This document shows positions 12,662 to 20,706 of a stretch of 40,457 bases of DNA, piece after piece. Location: positions 1-40,457 of the forward strand of contig JADKBB010000061.1 in assembly GCA_016715195.1 (NCBI GenBank), read 5' to 3'. Position numbers and translations under genes: made by a program. Within the stretch, counting starts at the first letter, position 1. Each line of letters opens with the position of its first letter. A model generated the notes under the pieces. That model did no database searches. It was not told where the DNA came from and saw only the letters and a list, made by a program, of their open reading frames with translations. The stretch is from Candidatus Villigracilis proximus. GTDB taxonomy: Bacteria; Chloroflexota; Anaerolineae; Anaerolineales; Villigracilaceae.

Positions 12662-15390
12662 AATTAATCCGCATTATTCTTTTGCTTGTTTTTCTTGTGC
12701 TGCCTGTTCAATCTGTTGTGCAGGCGCAAACTGCCACGCCTCCAAGTGTTGAGGCTGTCTTAAATTCCATGACCCCCGAAGAGCGTGTGGGGCAGTTATT
12801 TCTGGTTACATTTAATGGAACAGATACGAGCGAAGTTTCGCAAGTATACGATTTGATCACCCAAAATCATGTAGGCGGCGTGGTGCTGCTTGCTCAAAAC
12901 GATAATTTTGTGTCTGCGCCTGATACGGTGGCGCAAACGCAGGCGCTGATCAATAGTATTCAACGTGTGGAGTGGGAAACGTCCATCAATCCGGTTATTG
13001 ATGTGACGACCGGGTTGGAAATGAACTCGGTATATGTGCCGCTTTTTATGGGGATTGCTCAGGAGGGAAATGGTTATCCCACCGATCAAATTTTAAGCGG
13101 GCTGACCGCGCTGCCAAGTGAAATGGCAATTGGCGCTACCTGGAATACAGAATTTGCCGCGCGCGTGGGTGAAGTGCGCGGACGTGAACTCTCTGCTCTG
13201 GGATTTAATATTTATCTCGGCCCGTCGTTGGATGTGTTGGAAGTTCCTTCGGTTTCAGGTGGAGATTTGGGCACGCGCGTTTTTGGCGGTGATCCATTTT
13301 GGGTGGGTGAGATGGGGCGGGCCTATGTGACAGGTTTGCATACCGGCAGTGAAAATCAATTGTTGGTGATCGCGAAGCATTTCCCCGGCGTGGGCGGCTC
13401 AGACCGTTTGCCCGAAGAGGAAGTTTCAACAGTTCGTAAATCCCTTGAGCAGCTAAAACAGATCGAACTCTTCCCGTTTTTTTCTGTGACCGGGAATGCG
13501 CCTTCTCCAGAATCCGCCGTAGACGGTTTGCTGGTTTCCCATATTCGTTATCAAGGGTTTCAGGGAAACATCCGTGCCACCACCCGGCCGATCAGTTTTG
13601 ATCCGCAGGCGTTGAATCAGATTTTGGCGCTGCCGCAATTTGCCGCCTGGTATGCCGAAGGCGGACTTGTAATTAGTGATGATCTGGGTACGCGCGCTGT
13701 CAGTGAATTTTATGCCATTGGCGGCGGGCAGTTCTCGGCGCGTACCGCTGCGCGTGATGCCTTCCTCGCGGGGAACGATATGCTTTATCTGGGAAATATC
13801 CAGTCTCTTGATTCTCCCGACTCATACTCAACCACAAAACGAGTCATTGAATTTTTTGTGCAGAAATATCGTGAAGATCCGGCTTTCGCCCAACGGGTGG
13901 ATGCATCTGTGAAACGCATTCTTGCCGCAAAGGTTGGCGTATATAAAAATTTTTCTCTGTCGGATGTGATCGCGCCGGCGAGTCTATTAACGGCATTGGG
14001 CACCGCCACAGATGTGACCTTTGATGTGGCGCGCAATTCCGCCACACTGATCAGCCCCGACCAGCAAGACCTCGCGAGTGTGATTCCGCTTCCGCCGCAA
14101 GCCAATGAACGCATGGTCTTTATTACCGATACGCAAAGCATAAAACAATGCACCACCTGTCTTGAACAACCCCTGCTTGCAATCGACTCGTTACAACAGG
14201 CAGTCCTTCAGCTGTATGGTCCGCAAAGCGGAAACCAGACGGCAAACTTCCGTCTCACATCATACTCGTTTCAAAATTTGCAGGACCTGCTTGACGAGCT
14301 TAATCCTGAATTTATAGAAGATGACATTGTCCGCGCAGACTGGGTTATTATTTCATTGCGGGATGCCACGCAAGGTCAACCGGCCGTCATCAGTCGTTTC
14401 CTGCGTGAACGTCCTGACCTGCTGCGCGAAAAGAATGTCATTCTTTTTTCATTTGGCGCGCCCTATTATTTTGATACCACCACCACATCCAAATTCACCG
14501 CGTATTTTGCGCTGTATAGCAAGCAGTCACAATTTGTGGATGTTGCTGCGCGCCTGCTTTTTCAAGAGTTGACCCCGACCGGCGCATCCCCGGTTTCGAT
14601 TCAAGGTATTGGATATGACTTGATCTCTATCATGACTCCAGACCCAACGCAGATCATCCCGCTCTTTCTTGACCTTGAACCTGCCCCTGTTTCAACAGAC
14701 GAAGACTTCACCCCCGAGCCGACTCCGATTCCGCTTTTTCAGATCGGCGATACCATTGCAATTCGCACCGGCCCGATCAAAGATCATAATGGACGCTCTG
14801 TACCGGATGGCACTGTGGTTCAATTTTCAATGATGCTTACAGGTGAAGGCGGCGGCATTTTACAGCAGGTAGACGCCGTGACAACGCAGGGCGTGGCACG
14901 TGCAGCTTTTGGTTTGGATAAACCCGGCTTGCTTGAGATCCGTGTGGTCAGTGAACCGGCTGTGATCTCTGAAGTTTTGCAATTGGATGTCTCGCAATCT
15001 GGCGCAGTTGCGGTGACGGTGGTCGTCCCCGAATTGACTCAGTCTACTGAACCCACGCCCGAAGCGCCTGTTGTGGTGGTGGAAGATAGTTACATTTCAA
15101 ATCAGGGGTATCCGCGTTTCTCGGCCTGGTTTGTGACCATGCTTTTCGTTGCATTCAGCGTCTGGCTTGGTTACGGAATCGGATCACGAATCACAGAAAA
15201 TCGTTCTGCGATCCGCTGGGCATTGGGTATTGCATTGGGCGGACTCATTGCATATAACCTGCTTGCCTTTGGTTTATTTGGCTCAACGGTCTGGCTTATC
15301 GCCAGCGGCATAACAGGTTTGATCTTATTTATATTTGCCGGCGAACTGATCGGATTTGCGGCTGGCTGGGTCTGGTCACGGCGGCCATAA
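12658..15390 (+). CDS. Glycoside hydrolase family 3-like (NagZ-related) membrane-anchored protein
   Basis: A 910-residue surface protein. It has a signal peptide (1-23), then a GH3 TIM-barrel domain at about 30-430 related to beta-N-acetylhexosaminidases (LNSMTPEERVGQLFLVTFNG). The substrate-binding VIAKHFPGVG lies near 237 and the nucleophile segment GLVISDDLGT near 335-344, with Asp in SDD as the expected nucleophile. In NagZ enzymes KHFPGHG is followed by a DSH whose His-Asp pair is the acid/base. Here the GHG His is Val and no DxH follows, so catalysis is doubtful or uses another residue. About 400 residues of unassigned domains with Thr/Pro linkers follow, and three C-terminal transmembrane helices (about 821-905). 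It may act on peptidoglycan fragments or be a sensor. Confidence 0.8.
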   Translation: MKLIRIILLLVFLVLPVQSVVQAQTATPPSVEAVLNSMTPEERVGQLFLVTFNGTDTSEVSQVYDLITQNHVGGVVLLAQNDNFVSAPDTVAQTQALINSIQRVEWETSINPVIDVTTGLEMNSVYVPLFMGIAQEGNGYPTDQILSGLTALPSEMAIGATWNTEFAARVGEVRGRELSALGFNIYLGPSLDVLEVPSVSGGDLGTRVFGGDPFWVGEMGRAYVTGLHTGSENQLLVIAKHFPGVGGSDRLPEEEVSTVRKSLEQLKQIELFPFFSVTGNAPSPESAVDGLLVSHIRYQGFQGNIRATTRPISFDPQALNQILALPQFAAWYAEGGLVISDDLGTRAVSEFYAIGGGQFSARTAARDAFLAGNDMLYLGNIQSLDSPDSYSTTKRVIEFFVQKYREDPAFAQRVDASVKRILAAKVGVYKNFSLSDVIAPASLLTALGTATDVTFDVARNSATLISPDQQDLASVIPLPPQANERMVFITDTQSIKQCTTCLEQPLLAIDSLQQAVLQLYGPQSGNQTANFRLTSYSFQNLQDLLDELNPEFIEDDIVRADWVIISLRDATQGQPAVISRFLRERPDLLREKNVILFSFGAPYYFDTTTTSKFTAYFALYSKQSQFVDVAARLLFQELTPTGASPVSIQGIGYDLISIMTPDPTQIIPLFLDLEPAPVSTDEDFTPEPTPIPLFQIGDTIAIRTGPIKDHNGRSVPDGTVVQFSMMLTGEGGGILQQVDAVTTQGVARAAFGLDKPGLLEIRVVSEPAVISEVLQLDVSQSGAVAVTVVVPELTQSTEPTPEAPVVVVEDSYISNQGYPRFSAWFVTMLFVAFSVWLGYGIGSRITENRSAIRWALGIALGGLIAYNLLAFGLFGSTVWLIASGITGLILFIFAGELIGFAAGWVWSRRP

Positions 15391-15455
15391 TCTTTGTTAA
15401 AATGTTTACGGGGGATCGCCAGTACATTTGTATCCATTTATGTTTGTGTAAAGAA

Positions 15456-15464
15456 TGTTATGAT
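15456..15464 (+). promoter_or_regulatory. Extended -10 promoter of the SDH-type protease gene
   Basis: TGTTATGAT is an extended -10 type element. The start would be near 15471, with a leader of about 32 nt carrying AGGAG (15486-15490). The upstream gene ends at 15390 with no clear terminator, so read-through is possible. Confidence 0.4.
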
Positions 15465-15502
15465 GTTTATTTATACCTTTAAGACAGGAGATTAAAAAAA
15501 CC

Positions 15503-16513
15503 ATGCAGGCACAGACAAAACCCAACAAAGAAAAACAACCACCGATCCTGTTTAATAAAACACAAACGATCATCAAGCAGGTGAATAAAATGCTTGGCGG
15601 CACAATGGTGACCTACTTCAACAATCCGCGCGGCAGTGTTTGTCACGACGATGTTTTGGCGTTATTCAAACTACTTGAAAAGATCGGCAAACAGGAAAAG
15701 ATCTATCTCTTTCTTAAATCCAGCGGTGGTAATGGACAGGCTTCCCTGCGCATTGTAAATCTGCTGCGTCAGTATTGTAATGAACTTGTGGCAGTTATTC
15801 CATTGGAATGTGCGTCCGCTGCGACCATGATCACATTGGGTGCGAATGAAATACTAATGGGCCCGATGGCATATTTGACCCCGGTGGATACCTCCCTCAC
15901 GCACGCCCTCTCGCCGATCGACCGCGACAATGACCGCGTCAGTGTTTCCCTCGATGAGTTGACGCGTGTTGTTAGATTGTGGCAGTCTCAAAAGTCTGAT
16001 TCAAGCGAAAACCCATATCAGGAACTATTTCAGCATGTGCATCCGCTGGTGATCGGAGCAGTGGATCGTGCCGAGTCATTATCCATTATGCTGTGCAAGG
16101 AACTACTGGCGTATCACATCAAAGATGATGAGACTCAGGAAAAGATCGCCAGCGCATTAAATGAAAAATACCCTTCGCATGGATATCCCATTTTGTTTGA
16201 AGAAGCCAAACGCATCGGACTTAAAGTCAATCGTCTTCCCCATGAGATCAACTCGCTGCTGCTTGAACTTAACGAACTTTATAGTGAAATGGGTCAACGC
16301 GCCACAACTGATTTTGATGATACCCACGCGCACGGAAATGAAATTCTTAATATTTGGGAATCCACAGATGTGCTGGCCTATTATCAACAGGATAAAGATT
16401 GGTTCTATCGTACCGAGGAACGCCGTTGGATATCGCTCAACGATAACAGCAGTTGGCGGCGGGTGGCTATGGTAGGCAGAAAGATCGAAAGATCTGTTCT
16501 GCATATTGCATAG
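15503..16513 (+). CDS. ClpP/crotonase-fold serine protease, SDH (serine dehydrogenase proteinase) family
   Basis: A 336-residue soluble or membrane-associated protein of the SppA/ClpP-like SDH family; the physiological substrates are unknown. KIYLFLKSSGGNGQASL at about residues 66-83 corresponds to the oxyanion-forming loop (GG). PLECASAATMITLGANEILMG near 100-120 contains the probable nucleophile Ser of ASAAT. YLTPVD follows, as in SppA-like proteins. The C-terminal half is helical and charged, with HGYPILFEEAKRIGL. There is no signal peptide and no strong membrane helix. AGGAG precedes the ATG with suitable spacing. It stands between the GH3-like gene and the redoxin gene and has its own promoter. 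Confidence 0.8.
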   Translation: MQAQTKPNKEKQPPILFNKTQTIIKQVNKMLGGTMVTYFNNPRGSVCHDDVLALFKLLEKIGKQEKIYLFLKSSGGNGQASLRIVNLLRQYCNELVAVIPLECASAATMITLGANEILMGPMAYLTPVDTSLTHALSPIDRDNDRVSVSLDELTRVVRLWQSQKSDSSENPYQELFQHVHPLVIGAVDRAESLSIMLCKELLAYHIKDDETQEKIASALNEKYPSHGYPILFEEAKRIGLKVNRLPHEINSLLLELNELYSEMGQRATTDFDDTHAHGNEILNIWESTDVLAYYQQDKDWFYRTEERRWISLNDNSSWRRVAMVGRKIERSVLHIA

Positions 16514-16550
16514 GATCTTACTCAAAAATTTACAAAAACTCGACAGTTAT

Positions 16551-16572
16551 AAAACCTGTGCAAAACCTGTGC
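16551..16572 (+). repeat. Tandem 11-bp direct repeat
   Basis: The word AAAACCTGTGC occurs twice head to tail just upstream of the extended -10 at 16577. Two in-phase copies (one helical turn apart) at the -35 position are typical of an activator binding site. Confidence 0.45.
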
Positions 16573-16576
16573 AATC

Positions 16577-16585
16577 TGGTAGAAT
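16577..16585 (+). promoter_or_regulatory. Extended -10 promoter of the redoxin gene
   Basis: TGGTAGAAT is an extended -10 type element. Initiation near 16592 would place the hairpin 16605-16634 within the 5' leader of the redoxin mRNA. Confidence 0.4.
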
Positions 16586-16604
16586 TTCAAAGTCAGATTC
16601 TGGG

Positions 16605-16634
16605 AAAATCCGTGTCTGCCAAGGCACGGATTTT
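16605..16634 (+). terminator. Hairpin: terminator of the upstream gene or leader attenuator of the redoxin gene
   Basis: AAAATCCGTG and CACGGATTTT form a perfect 10-bp stem with a 10-nt loop followed by ATTTTG. It lies 121 bp after the protease stop codon and only 32 bp before the redoxin start, downstream of a plausible promoter. It could therefore act as an attenuator as well as a terminator. Confidence 0.6.
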
Positions 16635-16666
16635 ATTTTGAAAATATTGAAAGTATTTAAGGAAAC

Positions 16667-17266
16667 ATGGCTAATCAACTTCAACTTAAGTTTAATGACC
16701 TTGCACCAGATGCCCGCTTGCTTGCTTCAGATGGCAAACCCATCCAACTTTCCTCGCTTTGGAAGGATAAGATTCTGATACTTGCATTCACCCGCCATTT
16801 TGGATGTCCGCAATGTAAAGAGATGGTGGATCAACTGATCGATGCGCATCAAGCGTTGACCGAGAAGGGGCTGCGCCTCGCAATTATTTCTCACGCTTCA
16901 GCAGAATCAGCCAAACAGTTCTGCGATCAGCGTGCGCCTAGCGCGGTCTGTCTCGCGGACCCTGATCGTGCTGCCTATCATGCTTATGGTTTGTATCGCG
17001 GTACATTATGGCAAACCATTCTCTCGCCGCGCATCTGGCTTTCAAATCGCAAGATCGCCCGCGCGAAAGGCTATAAACCAGAATTGCCCCCCGCAGGACA
17101 GGACGCATATCAAATGTCTGGTACGTTCATCATCGGTATGGATGGACGCATTCGCCTGCCCTATTACTACGAAGATATTGCCGATCACCCGCCCGTGGAT
17201 TTGATCCTGCACGGCATCATGGGCACAGACTGGAACAGACCGTTTGATTCCAGACCGGTTGTTTAG
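16667..17266 (+). CDS. Peroxiredoxin-like thioredoxin-fold protein (AhpC/TSA, CPQC active site)
   Basis: A 199-residue cytoplasmic redoxin. After the N-terminal FNDLAPDARLLASDGKPIQL comes LILAFTRHFGCPQCKEM at about residues 38-54, with the CxxC pair of Prx-like proteins in place of the classical TxxC motif. LRLAIISHAS and AVCLADPDRAAYHAYGLYRG follow as in the AhpC/TSA superfamily. SGTFIIGMDGRIRLPYYYED near 145-165 is the conserved C-terminal core. The start is supported by AAGGA upstream. The likely role is peroxide or thiol-disulfide chemistry, with the reductant unknown. It precedes an ABC transporter pair by 25 nt and could be cotranscribed with it. Confidence 0.85.
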   Translation: MANQLQLKFNDLAPDARLLASDGKPIQLSSLWKDKILILAFTRHFGCPQCKEMVDQLIDAHQALTEKGLRLAIISHASAESAKQFCDQRAPSAVCLADPDRAAYHAYGLYRGTLWQTILSPRIWLSNRKIARAKGYKPELPPAGQDAYQMSGTFIIGMDGRIRLPYYYEDIADHPPVDLILHGIMGTDWNRPFDSRPVV

Positions 17267-17291
17267 ATACCAAATAAATGGAAAGAGCATA

Positions 17292-18452
17292 ATGAACAAT
17301 TTTTTTCTCGCAACTTATCTAGCTGTAAAAGAAGTGGTGCGTAACAAAGGACGTTTTTTGCTGGTGGCGCTGGTCATTGCGCTTATCACAGTACTCGTAC
17401 TTTTTATCGCCGCGCTTGGTGAAGGACTCTCAGATGCCAATCGCCAATATGTAGCCAATCTCGATGCGCAATTGGTTGTGTTCCTGGAAAAATCAGACTA
17501 TAGCATTACCGCCAGCCGGTTGGAAACAAACACAGTGAAAGCTGTCCGCCGGGTAGAGGGCGTGGCAGATGCAGGCCCGATCTACACATCGGCATCGGAG
17601 ATCGTATCTCTGCCTGAGCCGCTAAAAATATCCATGCTTGGCGTGGAAGCCGGACGCCCCGGGATGCCTCCGCTTTTGGAAGGTCGTTATTTCCGCGGCG
17701 GAGAAGCGCGTGAAGCAGTGATGGACAGCAGTGTGGCGCAGCGTACCAACCTGAAGATCGGAGATGAAATTGAGATCCGCTCAACTCAGGGGACACAGGA
17801 TGAGTTCTATACTTTAAAGATTGTGGGACTTGTCAGCAAGCAGGCGTATTTCTTTCAGCCAACGATCTTTATTCCCGCCGCAACCTGGGAATTGGTTCGC
17901 CCTCAGTCTGAATCAGATTTAAATAGTGACACTCCCTACCCGAATATTATTGCAGTCAAGTTGACCGACCCGGCACAGGTGGAAGTGATTAGACTTCGCC
18001 TGCAAGATGAGGTCTCCAATATTGAAGTAGCGGATATTGAGACCACGATCAATAATATTCCGGGCTACACCGCGCAGCAGGGAACGGTTCAAACACAAGG
18101 TGTGTTCACATTGTTGATCGGTATTCTGGTTATTGGCGGGTTCTTCCAAATTCAGATATTACAAAAAGTGCCACAGATCGGCGTCTTGAAGGCGATCGGC
18201 TCATCCAATTTTGTAGTTGGGCTTTCGGCTGTGATCCAGATCATTGTGGTCACTGCCATGGGTGTTGGAATTGGCGCAACTTTAAATTATCTCTTTTCAC
18301 TAGGTCTGCCGCCTACCATCCCATTGGCCTTCAATGGGACGCGTTCATTGATCGCGATTCTGTTGCTTTTGTTCATCGGCCCTCTGGGTGGAATGGTTTC
18401 CATTATTTATGCCGCACGCATTGAGCCGCTGAAGGCTTTGAGATTAGGATAA
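17292..18452 (+). CDS. ABC transporter permease, FtsX/MacB-like
   Basis: A 386-residue inner-membrane permease of the FtsX/LolCE/MacB type. Transmembrane helix 1 is at about residues 22-42 (GRFLLVALVIALITVLVLFI). A periplasmic or extracytoplasmic domain of about 220 residues follows. Three helices then occupy about 275-380 (TLLIGILVIGGFFQIQILQK, with PQIGVLKAIGSSN between helices, and LIAILLLLFIGPLGGMVSII). The tail ARIEPLKALRL is typical of the family. The ATG at 17292 is preferred to one at 17244 because GGAAAG lies before it and it begins with the usual short cytoplasmic segment. The gene is 4 nt upstream of its ATPase. Such systems export or extract molecules from the membrane; the substrate is not evident. 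Confidence 0.9.
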   Translation: MNNFFLATYLAVKEVVRNKGRFLLVALVIALITVLVLFIAALGEGLSDANRQYVANLDAQLVVFLEKSDYSITASRLETNTVKAVRRVEGVADAGPIYTSASEIVSLPEPLKISMLGVEAGRPGMPPLLEGRYFRGGEAREAVMDSSVAQRTNLKIGDEIEIRSTQGTQDEFYTLKIVGLVSKQAYFFQPTIFIPAATWELVRPQSESDLNSDTPYPNIIAVKLTDPAQVEVIRLRLQDEVSNIEVADIETTINNIPGYTAQQGTVQTQGVFTLLIGILVIGGFFQIQILQKVPQIGVLKAIGSSNFVVGLSAVIQIIVVTAMGVGIGATLNYLFSLGLPPTIPLAFNGTRSLIAILLLLFIGPLGGMVSIIYAARIEPLKALRLG

Positions 18453-18456
18453 GAAT

Positions 18457-19185
18457 ATGAGTTCTGTTGCTTTGGAAGTTCGTGATCTGGTTAAATCATT
18501 TGCGTTGGATGGCGCCACCATTAATGCGGTGGATAATGTTTCGTTTCAGGTTCATTCGGGTGAGTTTGTAGCGTTGGTTGGGCCAAGCGGTTCAGGGAAA
18601 ACCACCATGCTTTCCATTCTGGCTGCCCTGCTTACCCCCACTGCCGGACAGGTTTTAATTGACGGGCAGGATCTGGCGCAAATGAATGAAAAAAAGCGCG
18701 TGAAATTGCGCCGTGAAAAAATTGGATTTACTTTTCAGTCTAATAACCTGATCCCATATTTGACTGCGCGTGAGAATGTGGAATTTATGCTGCGCTTGAA
18801 CAACAAACTTGACCGTGCAGGCCGTGTGCGCTCAGATGAACTGCTGGCGCGCCTTGGATTATCTGACCGTTTGCATAATTTACCTGCTCAAATGTCAGGT
18901 GGTCAGCAGCAGCGTGTGGCGATTGCGCGCGCGTTGATTCATAACCCCGCTGTCGTGCTGGCGGATGAACCTACTGCTTCGCTGGATACCGAGCGCGCAT
19001 ATCAAGTTGTGGAGACTTTCGCGCATCTTATTCATGAGAATGGCCGCGCCGGAATTATGGTAACGCATGATCTGCGCATGTGTCAGTATGTGGATCGCGT
19101 GCTGCAAATGCAGGATGGAAAATTGGTAAATATCTATGATTCAAAAGAAGATATTATGGAACTTGCAATGGGGACGAAACATTAA
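18457..19185 (+). CDS. ABC transporter ATP-binding protein, LolD/MacB-like
   Basis: A 242-residue ATPase partner of the preceding permease. All nucleotide-binding motifs are intact: Walker A GPSGSGKTT at about residue 41, the Q-loop in TFQSNNLIPYL near 92, signature MSGGQQQRVAIARAL near 146, Walker B VVLADEPTASLDT near 166 and the switch His in MVTHDLRMC near 205. The C-terminal extension of about 20 residues (NIYDSKEDIMELAM) is somewhat longer than in LolD. It is only 4 nt from the permease, so the two are cotranslated, and it is followed by a strong terminator. Confidence 0.92.
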   Translation: MSSVALEVRDLVKSFALDGATINAVDNVSFQVHSGEFVALVGPSGSGKTTMLSILAALLTPTAGQVLIDGQDLAQMNEKKRVKLRREKIGFTFQSNNLIPYLTARENVEFMLRLNNKLDRAGRVRSDELLARLGLSDRLHNLPAQMSGGQQQRVAIARALIHNPAVVLADEPTASLDTERAYQVVETFAHLIHENGRAGIMVTHDLRMCQYVDRVLQMQDGKLVNIYDSKEDIMELAMGTKH

Positions 19186-19210
19186 AGAGAAGGTTGGAAA
19201 AGATAGAAAT

Positions 19211-19256
19211 AAAAATGACCGGCATCTATTGAAATGTAGATGGCCGGTCATTTTTT
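19211..19256. terminator. Bidirectional terminator
   Basis: AAAAATGACCGG plus CATCTA (19211-19228) pair with TAGATG plus CCGGTCATTTTT (19237-19255), with one bulged G and a short loop, followed by TTTTTT. It ends the ABC operon and the converging thioredoxin-like gene. Confidence 0.85.
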
Positions 19257-19258
19257 GT

Positions 19259-19807
19259 TTAATGGGTGTGAAAAAAATTATCCAGGACGGGGGCAAAATT
19301 TTCGGGAATATCTTCGTTCCAGGCGCTGCCGTCGATGGATGCGCCTGTGGGATTCCCGCTGTCGTCTAATTGGTAGTAGACCGGAATTGCCTCCACGTTG
19401 AAGGTTTGTCCATCTCCCCAACCCCATTCGTCCACGTCAGCGCGGATGAGGTAGATGCCTGCAAAGGCTTTGAGGGTGAGCGGGTCTTCTGCTTTGAGGC
19501 TGGCTTCGATCGACTGGCAGGGCGGGCACCAGGTTGCGTCAAATTCAATGAATGGTATTTGATTAAGCTCTTTTGCTTTTTGTGTTTCTGCAGATAACTG
19601 TGTCAGCAGGTCTCCATTCTGGGTGTGGATTCTGACAATGGTGAAGGATGTGGGGGAATCGATTTGAGGCGTGGATAATGCGGCTTGGACGGTGGCAGGT
19701 TCGGGCGGAGTGGGAAGCGGGTTTTCATCCTGTTGAGAAGTTGGGATGAGAAAGTTGCAGGCGAGAAAAAAAAGCGGAGCAATTGTAAGCAGAATTTTTT
19801 TGCGCAT
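19259..19807 (-). CDS. Thioredoxin-fold lipoprotein (WCPPC)
   Basis: A 182-residue exported thiol-disulfide protein. The lipobox is at residues 14-17 (FLAC, giving a lipidated Cys17), followed by a Pro/Thr-rich linker to about 50. The thioredoxin core contains FIEFDATWCPPCQSIEASLK at about residues 86-105 with a CPPC active site, and AIPVYYQLDDSGNPTG near 140 with the cis-Pro. It would act on the outer face of the cytoplasmic membrane, reducing or rearranging disulfides. It starts 11 nt after the stop of the DsbD-alpha-like lipoprotein gene on the same strand, so the two form an operon. Confidence 0.85.
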   Translation of the reverse strand: MRKKILLTIAPLFFLACNFLIPTSQQDENPLPTPPEPATVQAALSTPQIDSPTSFTIVRIHTQNGDLLTQLSAETQKAKELNQIPFIEFDATWCPPCQSIEASLKAEDPLTLKAFAGIYLIRADVDEWGWGDGQTFNVEAIPVYYQLDDSGNPTGASIDGSAWNEDIPENFAPVLDNFFHTH

Positions 19808-19818
19808 GGGGTTCCTTG

Positions 19819-20355
19819 TTATTGAAAAAGTTCATTGCCGGGGATGTTTATGGCGATTGATTTTTTCTGTACGGGCGGGCGGCAGCCATTTTCGTCACAG
19901 GCCATGTAGCTGACGATGACTTCGTCTTCGATCCAGTTGTTTCCGCCGGGCAGAAGGATGGGGAGGCTGAGTGTGATTGCGCCGGCGGGATAGGTAAGTA
20001 GTTCGAGCGGCGGTGTGTTTGGGATTTGCGGTGATACGCTTTCTTTTAGGTCACCGATGATTTGCATGGGGGAGTCTTTTGGCAGCTCAAGCAAGGTCGG
20101 CCTGCCGATGCCGTTGATGCCGGTGATGGGAATGTCTTTGCTGTAGAAGTGCAGGTTGGGGTCTTGCGGGGTGAAGGTTGCGGACAAGATGAATTGTCCG
20201 CTTTGATCTTTTTCGAGTGTTATGCTGACCTGTACTTTATTTTCCAAAACATTTGCCAGTTCAATTTTTTGAGCTGTGTGCGGTGTGCTCTGGCAGGATG
20301 TGCCGAGGAGGAGAATTAAGATGAGTGGGGAGAATATTTGATATATATGTTTCAT
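19819..20355 (-). CDS. Lipoprotein resembling the N-terminal domain of DsbD
   Basis: A 178-residue lipoprotein. The ATG at 20355 is preferred to a longer in-frame start at 20448 because it begins directly with a lipoprotein signal (LILILLLGTSC, lipidated Cys20 or so). The mature part is beta-rich. Near the C-terminus, VSYMACDENGCRPPVQKKSI resembles the redox loop of the DsbD alpha domain, where YQGC...CYPP carries the disulfide that passes electrons to exported partners. Here the Cys spacing is CxxxxC instead of CxxxxxC. No DsbD transmembrane domain (beta) is encoded nearby. With the following thioredoxin-like lipoprotein it may form an electron relay; this is inference. Confidence 0.7.
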   Translation of the reverse strand: MKHIYQIFSPLILILLLGTSCQSTPHTAQKIELANVLENKVQVSITLEKDQSGQFILSATFTPQDPNLHFYSKDIPITGINGIGRPTLLELPKDSPMQIIGDLKESVSPQIPNTPPLELLTYPAGAITLSLPILLPGGNNWIEDEVIVSYMACDENGCRPPVQKKSIAINIPGNELFQ

Positions 20356-20445
20356 GTGTGAAAAGTATGAGTGGCGGGGTTTAGAGAGTGTTTGATAAGT
20401 CTGTTTTTTGGCCAAACATTGCGCCGCACGCCAGTGCAGGTGAGT

Positions 20446-20508
20446 CACTAAGTCTCAAAGACTCAAAGGAAAAAAAACTTAGTGTCTTGGTGCTTTTGTG
20501 TCTTAGTG
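20446..20508. repeat. CACTAAG-type intergenic repeat
   Basis: The segment consists of degenerate words CACTAAGtctcAAAG...CTTAGTGTCTTGGTG...TGTCTTAGTG, with CACTAAG at 20446-20452 inverted at 20478-20484 and 20502-20508. It is a short palindromic element of the kind found between genes. Together with a few AT-rich bases it fills the 258 bp upstream of the redox operon. Confidence 0.4.
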
Positions 20509-20640
20509 GTTAAGTTATTAAACAGTCTCTTATACAAAGTTCATCATGATGAACGGAGATTTAAAAAAAAAGACGAAATATTTTTCGTAGGTTCTAAACA
20601 AGTTATTTTTTGCAATGTATTTGATTGAATTATAGCCGAT

Positions 20641-20695
20641 GAAAACAATCAGCCCTAAAAGGATTTCACCTTTTAGGGCTGATTGTTTTCTTTTT
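20641..20695. terminator. Long perfect terminator hairpin
   Basis: The 22-nt arms 20641-20662 and 20669-20690 pair perfectly around the loop ATTTCA. On the plus strand they are followed by TTTTTG. It lies just after the stop of the giant surface protein gene (minus strand) and separates it from the redox lipoprotein operon. Confidence 0.85.
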
Positions 20696-20706
20696 GTGGT
20701 GTTGTC

